Assembly: GCF_016859285.1 (NCBI RefSeq)
Contig: NC_053403.1
Span: 3,331,448 to 3,395,447 of the forward strand
DNA: 64,000 nucleotides
Direction of reading: 5' to 3'
Source of the DNA: Xiphias gladius
Lineage: Eukaryota > Chordata > Actinopteri > Istiophoriformes > Xiphiidae
Made by a program: the position numbers and the translations under genes. Below, in pieces: positions 10,123 to 23,100 of this stretch; position 1 is the stretch's first letter; every line of letters starts with the position of its first letter. The notes below the pieces were generated by a model. That model was given only the letters and a program-made list of their open reading frames with translations. It had not been told where the DNA came from and ran no database searches.

Positions 10123-13100
10123 ATGACCGGACCCAACTCTCCAAGCCGGACCGGCACCTCCCCGGCCAAGCTGAGCAGGCATGGCCGGTCAAAGAGCACC
10201 AGCTCACACTGCCTTCTCCGCTGCAGCACCCAGGAAGAATCCTCTGCCTCTCCCCCTAATAACAGTTCCCGGTCCCCTGGGGAGGAAGAGGAGAAGGATG
10301 GAGGAGTTCTTTTTTATGTTAACCGGACTGGTTTTCCCATTGAAAGCGTCACCTGGGAGAGGATGTGGTCCCATGTGGCTGCTGTGCACCCTGAGGGCCA
10401 GGAAATGGTGGCCAGGATACGAAATGCTGCATACCTTCCCAAGGTAAGCTAGCTGTGACCAGTTTATCATTCAGCGGTCCTTTAACAACAGTTTAAAGCT
10501 GTAGGTAAACAGCACTTCATGAGAGAACGTTGTAACTTTGAAGTAATAAAATTCCACTGCGAACACCGATACAGAGGTGAGTGGTAAGTTGATCATTAGC
10601 TGGATTTATTGAACACTTACTAAGATATTGGATATTTATATTTTATCCCTGTTGGTTTGTTTCAGCTTGTGGTTTACCTCTGTTTATCTTTGTAAATGAA
10701 GTCTCCCGGTGTTTAGCACATGCTGTCATGATTTCCGAACACTTCCCCTTGTCATAAAGTATGTTAAAGTATTTTTGACCATTGCGTCAGCATTTTTGAG
10801 TTCTGTTTTTGTCTCACTGCTGCTTTGCTAGACCTGTTTTATAACTTAAAAATACAAGTGAAAGATTAGTTGCATCCAGGGGAATAGATAGCTGAAGTCC
10901 TGCCTCATTTCCCTGCTAGCCTGTTTGTGAAAAGCATCATATTGTGTTACTCCGTTTCTATGTTTAGCAAAAGGTAGCATTCAAAGATCTACACTGAGTG
11001 AGTCAGAGGGGCCTCAGACTCACCATACAATGAATAAAAACATATGGAAAGAGGCTGGTAGGGATATGTGGCTGGATTTTGCTTGTCCTCATCATTTAGT
11101 TGAAGTTAAAGAGATGAAAAATCAACACCATGGGACATGAGAGGTTTTCACGTGGTGGCAGCAATATGTTAGAGGTTCATTCAGGTGCAGTCAGTTTTAA
11201 TGGAATCCTTATGAAGGGTTCCCTCATGGAGCCCTCTGGGGTTCCCTGTGCCTGCTTCACTATGAAGGAATCCAAAGGTCTCTACATTTTTAGAGCACGG
11301 GAACTAGTGCTGCTGTGACAAGATGGGCTTAAAGGGTGTGACAGCTCCGGTTTCTTCCTGTATGCTGCCTAAAGAGTAGGCGCTAACTATATGACGATAC
11401 TGGTTTCCACTGTGTTTGAAATGTGTATTTAGAATACAAATGCTGGAAGGTCACAAGGCTTGTTTATTTGCATAAATACGTGATTATTTTCACTACCAAT
11501 TAGTCTATGGATTATTTTTAGTCTATGAAAGGGCAGATAACTGAAAAATTCTCAGAGGCCAAGGTTAGATTTTCCAATTGTATTTTTTTTACCAAACCAT
11601 GATATTTACTTTATATAGATATAAAACAGAAGAAAGTAGTAAATTCTTATAGTTCTCTTGCTGGAATGAGCAGAAGCTTGGTAGATGATTAGAGTCATAT
11701 AATGATTATTAAATTTGTTGTTGATTAATTTTTTCTCAAAAGACTAATCTAGGGATGCTTCTAAATTATTTTCATTTTCGATTAATCTGCCAATTATTTT
11801 ATCGATTTAATCGTTTCATCTAAAAATTGTCAGAGAACAGTGAAAGATGCCTGTTATCATTTTCCAGAGTCCAAGGCGACATCTTCGGATATCGTGTTTT
11901 GTCCGATCAACAGTCTGAAACAAAGATATTCAAAATGCCGTCATGCATGACAAAGAGAGGCATCAAAACCTCACATTTGAGTAGGTGCATCCAGCAAATG
12001 TTTGCATTTTTGCTTAAAAAAGGATTGAATGAATTGTTTGATTAACGAAATAGTTACCAATTGATGTTTCTGTTGATCGACTAATGATTGCAGCCCTAGA
12101 CTAATTGATTAATCAACCACATGTTTCAGCATAAGAATAATGAATAATATTGATTTTTTTTTTTTTAACGAGTATATGTATGCGTATGCACATCTTACAA
12201 TAATACATTATAACTTCCTCAAGACCTTCTCTTTTCTCCTGGTGTGCGCACTGCTCCGACATCAAGGGAGAACGTGCAATTGTGATATGAGTCATGGCGT
12301 CAGATGATGGGTCTCCCAGTCAGTGCAAGGCGTGTTTGCCGTCTGTAGAGAAGTGTGTGTGTGTGTGTGTTAACACTTACATGGCTTAGGATTTGATGTA
12401 AACCTGTTTTCTCACTTCCCCTTCGCAAATATGCACAAACACAGGCGTAAACTCATACTCGCACGCGAATGCATCATATTACCCTGACATCAAGTCTGCT
12501 AAAATGGGTCACCATATCTGTCAAACGGTGTTAGTTCTGCCTTTTGAATTTTGTCACTGTGTGTGTGCATGTGTGTAAGACTCCTGAGTCATGCACATGC
12601 CAAGTACACGCATCTCTCCACTATCATAACCTGGCTGTAGGTTGGAAAACTGCTTCCAAAAGACAATTTAAAACAATCGGGAGCTGAAATGACACAAAAA
12701 AAAACAGATTAGAAAGTGACATGAAAATTCACGTTTCCTATCACATTACAGTTTACGCTTACAGTAAACAGAGGTTCATACCCCAATTGCAATAACTCCC
12801 CACGCTGCTGAGGTGTTCTTGAATAAGACGTTAAAACCTAAACAGCTCCAGGGACGTGCTGTTCTACAGCTGATCCTGACCTCTGACTGCCTAGTAGAGA
12901 ACTTCAGTGCAACAGAGAATGTTCTTTATATAATTTACACCCACCCCAGCTTTACATGACACAAACTAAAAACTTCAACCAACACCCAGCTTTAATTAAA
13001 GGAAAATGTACCCAAATATTCAAGGCTTGTTAACATTCCCTAAACAAACTTCCAGAAGTGGTACTGAAATGATAAGCGTTTGCTGGTTCCAGCTTCTGAA

Positions 13101-14055
13101 ATGTGAAGGTTTGCTGATGTTCTTCACTTGTTATCATTGTAAATAGATTTATTTTGATTTTTTTTTTTTTTTAGGTTTTGAACTGTTGATTGGACAAAAC
13201 AAGACATATGAATACGTCACCTTGTTCATTGAGAAATCAAGATGAACATTTTTGACTATTTATTCATATTTTAGAAACTAAAACTATTAATGGAAAAAGT
13301 TAACATCATAAATTCAGCTCAACAATACACTAGCTATCACTTACATTTAAGTTCGTAAAAACATCAAAACTAAGTGTGGTGGTATCAGTAGTAGTAACAA
13401 TAGTAATAGCAGCATCAGTACTAATAGTAATAGTATCTTTCCTTTGGTCATTTAATTCATATTGACCAGCATTCTTTGTGAAGCAGCAGAAAAGACAAAA
13501 GCCGATGAAAAAAAGATGTGCAACTGGGTGAAAGAAAGAGCAGCCCCACACACGATACACACCTTTGTCTGCTGATACTCCCCCCCCCGCCCCTCAGCCC
13601 AGATTTTCCCCATAGTTTTCTCGCCAGTGATTTGGGTGAGTGCTTGTTGTGTTTCAGGCCGAGGCCGAGGGAACCTGGTTCTTGTTTAGCTCTACTAATT
13701 GGCCACGAGGTCATTAGTGACCCGGTTGGCTGGTAGTGCCAAGGTCCCATGCTGTTGTTCTGGACAGAAGGACGACAGGAGGACGTGCACACAAACGCAC
13801 ACAAAACACACACAAAGAATAGGTAGCAAAGCTCATATTTTTCAGTTAAAAAGATTGCACCTTGTCCTGTTAGAGGTTTTAAAATCCTGACAGGAAGTAC
13901 CTTGTTTTTTATCAAAATAAATCTCACCATCATTGGTGCAAAAACGGGATTTAAATGAAATTATTTTGCTTTGAATTGCTTTTCTAAGAAACTGCTGTAT
14001 ACAGTATGGGTGTTGTATGCATGTACATAAGGCATCCGTTGATATGCAACCTGAC

Positions 14056-14116
<61 letters not shown>

Positions 14117-17100
14117 TGAGTGTGTGTGACTGAGTGTGAAAGCAGGTGGTTACCACAGATACAGTGACCGATACATTAATACAAACAGTTTAATTGTGCC
14201 TTCAGAGAGGGAGAGAGGAGGAATAACTTTGTTACTAGGAAAAACAGTGTGATATAAAAAAAGAGTACAGAGTATAAAATGTTAAATTAACTGACATATT
14301 AGAATTTAGTGGGTATAAGTCAAATGTCAAGAAATAGGTCAGATGGTGTAGGTTTTTTTTTTTTTTTGAGATTGTGAAATTTGTTGCAGCTGCTGTGTAT
14401 AACATTTAACAATAATCAAGAAGAAGCAATGGATGAGAGGCATTTGTAGAGTTACAACAAGCAAATGAGACCAATGGTGAGAGGAGCTCTGTATTACCTT
14501 GTCGACCACCTGGTAAATTTAAGGGGGAAGTATGATGGACTGCTATAGTATACAAATCAGGACGTACACATCGGTGATATAGGTTGCTTTCCAAATGCTA
14601 TTTGTGGTACCTCCAAGTAGCCTTTACACAGTAGGTCTGTGTTATTGTCAGTGACCAGAGTGCATGTTGCCATTCTCCGTGCCCTCATTAACATAATAGG
14701 AGTCTTGGCACAGGGACCAAATAATCCTTCTAATACAATCTGGGTAGTGGATAATCTCTGGATACCAACTGGACTACCCAAAGGACCTTTCATGGGAAAC
14801 AAAACTGGCTAGAACTCGTCCCAGCAGAGATCTCCGTCAAAGCTCTGTAAGCAAAACTAGAAAAACAAATCTCTTAACTGAAGATATGAATTCAAAATGT
14901 CTCAAATAACTCGTGTCCTTGACTTTTTTTTTTTTTTTTACAATCACTATAATATGATAATAATCTGAGGCTTTCACTTTTCACTTGCTGAATGTTTTAA
15001 TTTGAGTTAAAAGATTAGTATGCCTCATAAACGTGAAAGATTGAAATTGGACGGATGTGTCATGTTAAGTAAATGTGTGGTGACTGGAGAGGAGCGGGAA
15101 CTAAATCTAACTGTACCGTAGATGTTGTCACTAAAGAAGTAGGAAAAAAGTCATTTTTCATTTCTATAATCTATAGTGGTCCCATTGTTCTGGAGTAAAA
15201 CGTTTCTGCTCAAGCTGTGACAATAGGATTTTATTTTGGATAGCATTAACAGATTACGCTGAAACTAGGCATTTTTAGAACTTGCAACAGTAAAATGGGC
15301 TCAGCGACATACAGTAACAAGAAAGCAGCGAGAAGAAGTGCCACAGCTGCTTGAGAGATGTGACAAAATTATGTTATTTTATGGGTGATCTTTGTCAATA
15401 TGACCTTGTGTTACTTATGTCAGGGTCCAGATTGAGCCAAGACTGCTGAAAGTGACATGTTTTTGGTTATGCGTTTGTCTGCCGAAGTGCATGTCATTTT
15501 GGATGATTCAGGATACAAGTGGTATGTTCTGGATGGGACGCTGATACTCATGGACGCCTGCCAACATGGATTAGTTTAGACTCATGTGCTCTGAGGCAAA
15601 GAATTAAAGACATCACCAATCATTTTTAAGAAGGTGTACTTTAGTTTGATTACTGTAGTCCTGCAGTGGCTAAGTAATACTAAAATAGTATAAGCCCTCA
15701 GGAAGAGGCTGACATAATCTTTTATAGAATCAAACGAAAAGGATTATAGCAAGAAGCAGGGAGTTTCAGCTGTGTCTCTTCTCACACAGACACACACACA
15801 CACACACAAATGCAAAGAGAAAGAAAGGCACTCCTCAGGATGTCCCGCTCTAAAGATATCGTGACAACAGGAAATTTGATCTGTCTCTCTCTCCCACTCC
15901 ATCTTGCTTGGTTGTTTCCTATTTCAATGCACACAGAGCAAAAGGTCTTTTAAAGGTAATAGAGGGCGTTGTTACCTTTAGTATCTCTTCACCTCAGATG
16001 TACGCACACCTGGTAATATAATGATACAAAAAGATAATTGCACCTCCTTAAGTACACTAAAACAATCGTAATTAAATAGATAGTTCTGGTGTTAAAATAA
16101 ACTTTTTATGTATGTTCTCCTTCAGCCTTATATTGATTTTGATGTGCTCTCTTTACTCTTGTGACTTTTTGTTTAAAGCAGCTTCTCCCCATCCCCCATT
16201 TCCCTCGTGAACAATTTAGAATTCAAAAACCAGGAAGGTCGTAACCAACACCATAAGATATCCCTCTTTTCTCCTTCTCTCTCTGCTTTATCCTTATTTC
16301 TTCCTGTCTCTGTTTTCAGTCCCTCTATTTTTTTTTCCCTCTCTGCTGCCTTGTGGGTCAGGTTATTTCTAGAGCTCCAGCACAAAAGGAGGCAGACAGA
16401 GGACTTTTATACCCAACAGAAGGTGCTAAGGCCTGGCAACTGATGCCAGCCCGCTCCCTGCTTCTGAAGGGTAGTGCTTGTGGGAGAAGACAAAATAGAG
16501 CTGTGTAGAAAATGGGAAGCACGATGGAAGTGATGAGCAGGAAGAACTGAAAAGACAGGGTGACATTAGAGATGTTGGATAAAGAGGGTGTGTTACAAAG
16601 AGAGAGAGAAGAAGAGATAAGAGCTAGAAGGGAAAGGACAGGAGAAAAACAAAAAGGAAGGTTTGAGATAACTGAAGGGAAAGGAGAAGAGGATGAAGAG
16701 GAAAGGAGAAGATAGCAGAAAAGGAGCGGGGTGAAAACAGGAAGGGAGATAGAGACAGATTAATCACCAGTCTAAACTGGGATTATGAAGAGCTGCTCTC
16801 CCAGCTTAACTCTTAATGGCGAGGTGGCATGTCAGTGGTCACTGATACAGCGTTTGTGTATCAGATTGCTGAGGGACGAATTACCTCGTTTACATGTTCA
16901 TGTTTTAGCCATTTAGTTGCCTGTGTTTCCCAGGGTGATGTGGGCCTTTTTTCACGCCGCACCTGGACACAATTTGACCCCTATTAAAAGACCGAGACAG
17001 CCGTAACATTTGAAATTTTCAGACAGCATCACGCTTCTTAAGGCGCGGTGCTCACTTTCTAACGAGAGCTGCTCTACGCTGTTTTTGTTAAATGCTGCTG

Positions 17101-20100
17101 TTAATATTAAATGCTTCTTAAAAAGTAACGTGTTTTCCCATGCCATATCATCTTGGTGCATTTAAAATTGTGCTTTTTTTGCATGGAATTTCTGCACTGA
17201 ATGTGACTGCAGCAGCAGAAAGATGGCAGCTCTAACTGACATTCCCCTGTAGCAGAGAGAAGAGGATGGTAAAAGTGAGGGATCGCGGCTCATCTCACTC
17301 CCTGACCCAGCAGAAAGCAGCTTTTGTGCGTGTGTGAGTGCGTGCATGTGCACGCGCGCCAGCAGATGCAGCCAGTGTATCACGCTTTAGAGAGGATTTC
17401 ACTACATGAGAGATTTTATGGCAGTAAAATCTGCTATTTACTGGTCTTGGCTGTCTGGCAGATTGGTTTATGGACTGTACGACTATTGATTAGTTAGCTA
17501 ATTGTATTACTCCCTCAGTGATGACTGACAGTTTTAGTTATCGGTCTGTTGTCTTGTTTGAAGACTGACCTACTGTTTGCATTAGATGAGTGGTTGTTTG
17601 CTTTAGTGGCTGAGTAACCTGTCCAGTGTGTGATGCGCTAAGTGTCTGAATGGCCGGCAGTAGATGAAATCCACATGTATGGATCTTATTGTGAGTTTGG
17701 AAGATCCTTGGGTTCCATTAAAAGCTTTCATGATTGCGTGTGTGTGTTTGCATGTGTGTGGAATGTCCATAGTGTTTGTGTAAATGTGTCATCTTCCACG
17801 AATATGTGTGCGAGGTTGTTTTAAAAAGAGAAAGTTTGAACCACAGTTTATAAATGGTTTATTTAACATCTTAGTAGATCATATGCCCCAGTTTTATATT
17901 AGGACCAGAACGATTAAAAAAAACAAAAAAAACTTCCTCCCCAGCTCACTTTTTATGCTGTAAATAAAAAGTGAAGCAGAAACCCACAGGAAATGATTGG
18001 GCTGCCGCTATGGTTCATTCTTCTTGCAGAACCACATGCACAGAGGACAGGCTGCCTGTGTGTCATAGGAAGTGTCAGTTTGACTCACTCTCCGCTGGTG
18101 TGGTCATGTCCTTTCATCAAGCCACATCCGTGACCCGTGTTTCCTCTCTGAAGTGGTTGTTGTTGAGGTGAAAAGGCTTCAGAAACAGCAGCACGGTTTC
18201 CTTTTCACCGCAAGCTTCTTTGGGGCGTTTGTAAGCCCAGCAGCCTCAGGTGGTGAACACTGCATAACCCAAACATTCTGGGTTAGTGACTGGCCTGTTA
18301 TGTGTCATCCATTTCTTTGCTGTGGCTACCCTTTGTCAGCTCTCTAATAACAGATAAATGCATTGGGGTTTTTTTCTCTTGTTTTTTTGCACAGAATCCT
18401 TTTTGTTCAACCACTAGTAGTAGCAGTGGTGATAGTGGCAGGAGAAATAACTTTAATATTGTCCTGTTTGTTTTTCAATCCTGACAAGAATAACATTTTT
18501 ATACCTGAACATTTTTTTTTTTTTACATCTCTATTAAATGGCCTGCAAATGTTCAAATTTAAAGATATATTAAATGTTGTATCAAGAAATCACATGTAGG
18601 GGCTACAAATGTAGGACTAGCAGCATCTGTATCAGCTGTTAGTTACACAGATCACTTCACCTTGCGCTTCAAACAAGGTTTCTGTAGTTGTTTCATAATA
18701 AGAGCAGCCAGGACTGAGGGTTTTCATGATCACACCCATGTAGTGCTGGTAGCTAAAGAAGAAGCTTGATGCAGGAGCAATAATTCCTGGTGGGTTCGAA
18801 AGCGGGAACTAATGACTTGTACCGCTGTCACTCTTGGCTGCATGAATTCAGACCTGCAGCTTTAAATTAATACTCTGTGATGTGAGAGCAGTATGAAGAA
18901 TTGACCTTTGAAGCCCATGTACATTTTTTTTCCAGCAGTGGTGGAACATCAGTCAGTATGAGCTGTAATGACTCACGGGACAATGAGCAGAAAGATTTGT
19001 AAAGAAGCTTGGGAGATGGTTTGTGGGCTCAGAACGTTACCATATGTTGATTATCAGGAAACAATGTGTAAAATCTCTAACTCTGTCTCTTTGGCTCGCT
19101 TTCTTTTTCTCCAGCATCCTGTTCCCCCAGTCCCGACCTTCAAACCGTCCATGTCGGTCCCAGACTGGCTGCTGGCCATCCAGAACTACATGAAGACTCT
19201 GCAGTATCCATTAACACAAACACAAAACACGACAGCACACGTTGTCATGATGAGACGTACACCTGCCAGGTGAACTTAGCTCTGTTTGTGTCTCAACATG
19301 TTTGACGTCTCTAAAGACTTTTAAATAATTATCGAGACACCAACATGACACCGATACAACAATGAAAACTACTCCAAATATTCAGATGTCCTTAACGTTT
19401 CTGTCAGATACAACCATACAGGAACCCAGTTCTTTGAAATCAAGAAGAGCCGTCCACTGTGTGGGTAAGTTGACTGCAGCTTTGAAAATGACATGCAATT
19501 ATAGCATAATTTGGTAATAATATGATCAACATAACAATTCAGTTGTCAGAATCTTCATGTAAACACCTATGACTGATTATCCACAGACTGACGCATTCAC
19601 TTCCTAATTAACAAAAACACGTTTTAAGCACTTAGACACAAGTTTTATTTTATTTGGGCATTTCAAAGCATAGTCTTATCTCAGTTTGTGGTTTGAGCTA
19701 TTGCGCCTGATATCAAGAGATGTTCGCTTACACTGACAGCAACATAGCGCTCAGTAGTGAGTAAAACCAGCTGTATATTCTTTGACTGCAACCACACAAA
19801 CCCTGTAAATACATCAACTCATAAACAGCACCACCAAATCATGTAAGCTTGGGGTACTGAAAAGGTGGGGTTACTGTGAACCATGTAAATGATTGAATCA
19901 AGTTACTTGAATTATCTGCTTACTCCCAGTGATCAGGTTATAATGTGGATGGAGTGACTGAAGACATTTTCCAATCATCTTATTGAGGAGATCTTGATCT
20001 AATTAAGATAAAAGTCCCAGCAGCTGAGGTTCTATTTTTATTTTGATGAATACTGATGAGTACTGAATACTTTCTTGTTGATTTTCACATCCTCCTTTAG

Positions 20101-23100
20101 CCCTTTGACGATGTAACAACATTTGGCTGCTTACTAAAATTTCCGTTCAGTCAGACGTCTGTAGGCAGGGGTCTTTCTCAGCGGGTGTAGGCGCTAGTCA
20201 GCTGACTGAGTTAGTGTAGTGAGTCGATTCCTCTCTTACTCTCATTCCTCTCTCGGAATGATTTTCTCTTACAGTTACTATTTTCCAGGGTGCCTTTTAG
20301 AGCTCACCATCTGTGACAACTGTAATCCCTGGTTGCTTGACAGATTTTCTCCCTTTAATTTCTGCGGTAACGGCGTCGGGAGACGCTGAGAACTTGTTTT
20401 CACTTGTCATGAATTTATTTCCTTCGTGGCAGCATAACGCATTACAGGAGCCTTCGGAAAGTCCTCCAGGTTAAACAGGGCCAACGAAACACTTCTAAGG
20501 CTGACTAGCTCCGAAAGACTCACTCCGGACGGACTTGCAACATTAAGGCTGCAAAATAACCCATAATGTAACACTCTGTAAAATAGCATAGTTACTCTGG
20601 TAATCTCTCTCTCTCCCTCTCTCTCTCACTGTGGTACTCAAAAAGAATAACTCATGACAACACGTAGCAATAATTATCTAGTCCTCAAATATAAGACCTC
20701 TTTTTCGAACTTAATTTCCAGAAAAAAAAATCTTAGTCTTATATTCAGGACAGTATGGTAACCTTTCTCTCCAGAGCGGTAGCGGTAGGTTTATTCTGTT
20801 CCTTCGGCTTAGGCATTGTGCAAAAATGCCCAGGTGCTGCGTTTAAGTCTAATAATAGTAGCGAAAACCCTGCATAACACTGAGACATGTACAGTGTTTG
20901 CAGTAATACAGTGTCTTCTCATCACACAGCTTTAATGAAGATACATTAGTTTGGGGTGTAACGTAACACCATCCAACTCCTGCTATAAGAGGGAAAATAC
21001 TGAATCGTGTTTTGTTTTTGTTCGATTTTCGGTATTTTCATGTTGCTTATTGAACATCTTGACAGTGGTGGTGGTGTTGAAATGAAATGAAAATTCCATA
21101 CTTGTTCAAATCCTGATGTAGCTATAGTTTTCCCATGAATTTTAAAATTGAAATGACTGCTTTGAAAATAACAAATGTATCTCTGTGTCTCTCTTGCCCC
21201 CATCTTCCTCTTTCTCCCTTTTCCCTTCTTGCTCTCCTGCTCTTCCCCCTTCTTATTGTCACTTGTTCCTTGTTCTTCTTCTTCTCTTCCTATTCCTTTG
21301 CTCTCTGGTCTTCTCCTCTCTGCTGCTGCTCCTCTTTGCCTTTCCATTTGCACTGCTTCTCCTTCTTTAACGCTTCTTCCTCATCCCTGCCTCCCACTCT
21401 CACTCGTCCTCTCCCTTCCCCTTTCTCTTCCTTATCTCATCGTCCTTCGTCCTCTTCCAGGTTAATGGAGACAGCAAGGGAGATGATCAGGGAGTCCTTG
21501 CCAATCAAATGCCTCGAAGCCGTCATCTTGGGAGTGTATCCTTTCCACACACACACAACACACTGGGCCAAGAGGTTATTTTGTTATCTGTGGGTGAAAT
21601 CAATGAGACACGTTGCTCGAATGTCCTAATGCCCCCCCCCCCCAACACCACTGCCACCCTTTCCAGCTCTTACTGAACCGTGTTGCCTGGCAACAAGCCC
21701 ACTTCAAAGTTTGCACTCTTGCACCATACATACACCATACAACAAAAACAACGAAATACATTCAATTTGTAGCAGTGCAACCAAATACTTTTCTAAGCAC
21801 CATCCCTAGTGCATTTTTTACAGGATACTAAGCTCTGTCCAAATATATTCACCCACAATACAGCATGTAAAGGAAATGACGTGGTATGTTGTGTAAACAG
21901 TTTGGTGCAGCACTTTTTAGAGGACTTTCACATTTCAACAGATGAGAGATTTCTCTGTCTTTCAATGAGTGGATGGTCCAGTTTCACATGTGCTAGTTTC
22001 ACAGTGGCTACATACACCATACATACACGCACACTCACAAGCTTAGTATCATCGGGCAGAGCGTAAATTTTAAAGCAGCAGCGTGTTGTTTTTGCAACAG
22101 ATATAACATTTAATTTTGAGAAAACCTGCGGTTTTGTTCCGTCACAACCGATTTGATCAGCTACAGTTTGATATTAGAAACTGCTGTGATTATTCACTAG
22201 AAGTACTGAAGCTGTGGTTTGACCACAAAGAACTGCTTAACAAATCGGTGGTTGCTTTAAGTCATTATGTCTTGATGTGGAGCCTCTGTGGCCTTACAAA
22301 CTTATTGTTCATGTTCATGCGTTAAATTTTACACAGTTTTACTCATGCGGTGTCTTGATCTGACCTGCTGGCTCTGATGTGACAACATGTAAACATGTGT
22401 TGTGGCATTTTTTTTGGAGCCAAAATAACGATCATTACAAATGCTGAGGGACACCACTGACCTTGTCGTGGCTGGTAATGTTCTCACCCTGTGTAATGTG
22501 GTCCTGGAGACACCTACTGTAGCGGGAACTACCACTGAGGCGGTTTTGAGCACTAATGACGGAAATGTGTCATTAAAAAAATGTTCCAATCAAATAAAAA
22601 AAGTATAGCGAGTAATCAATAATAACCATTAATGTAACCTATAATCGTCATTATTTGATCTCGTAGCCTTAGATCAGAGTTTCAGGTAAATGCCAAGTTT
22701 TCAGAATTTCCGCTCCATACTTCCAATAAGAAAGCAAGAAACCTTAAGTGCACATTTCCAAGAAGAGTTGAATCCAGGGCAACTGGACTTGGTTGTAGAG
22801 CTTGAAGACGCTCCACCTGGAGCCTCTTGGATGAGAAGTGAAACGTGTTCAGGATCTACTACCAAGTCCAGTTGCCCTGGATTCAACTCTTCTTGGAAAA
22901 CCACAGCCTGGATCACTGAGACTCCTCACAGTCATGAAGTGCTTTTCTACAGTCACATCATAGACAAAACAGCAACAAAAACAACGAAATACATTCAATT
23001 TGTAGCAGTGCAACCAAATACTTTTCTAAGCACCATCCCTAGTGCATTTTTTACAGGATACTAAGCTCTGTCCAAATATATTCACCCACAATACAGCATG

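Noticed and set aside
18968-19273. Open frame running through vash2 exon 2 on both sides
   Set aside because: Only 19115-19203 matches vasohibin; the rest is intron that happens to be open.
21135-21629. 164-codon Leu/Ser/Pro-rich open frame
   Set aside because: It is the translation of a polypyrimidine tract; the real exon in it (21461-21535) uses a different reading frame context.
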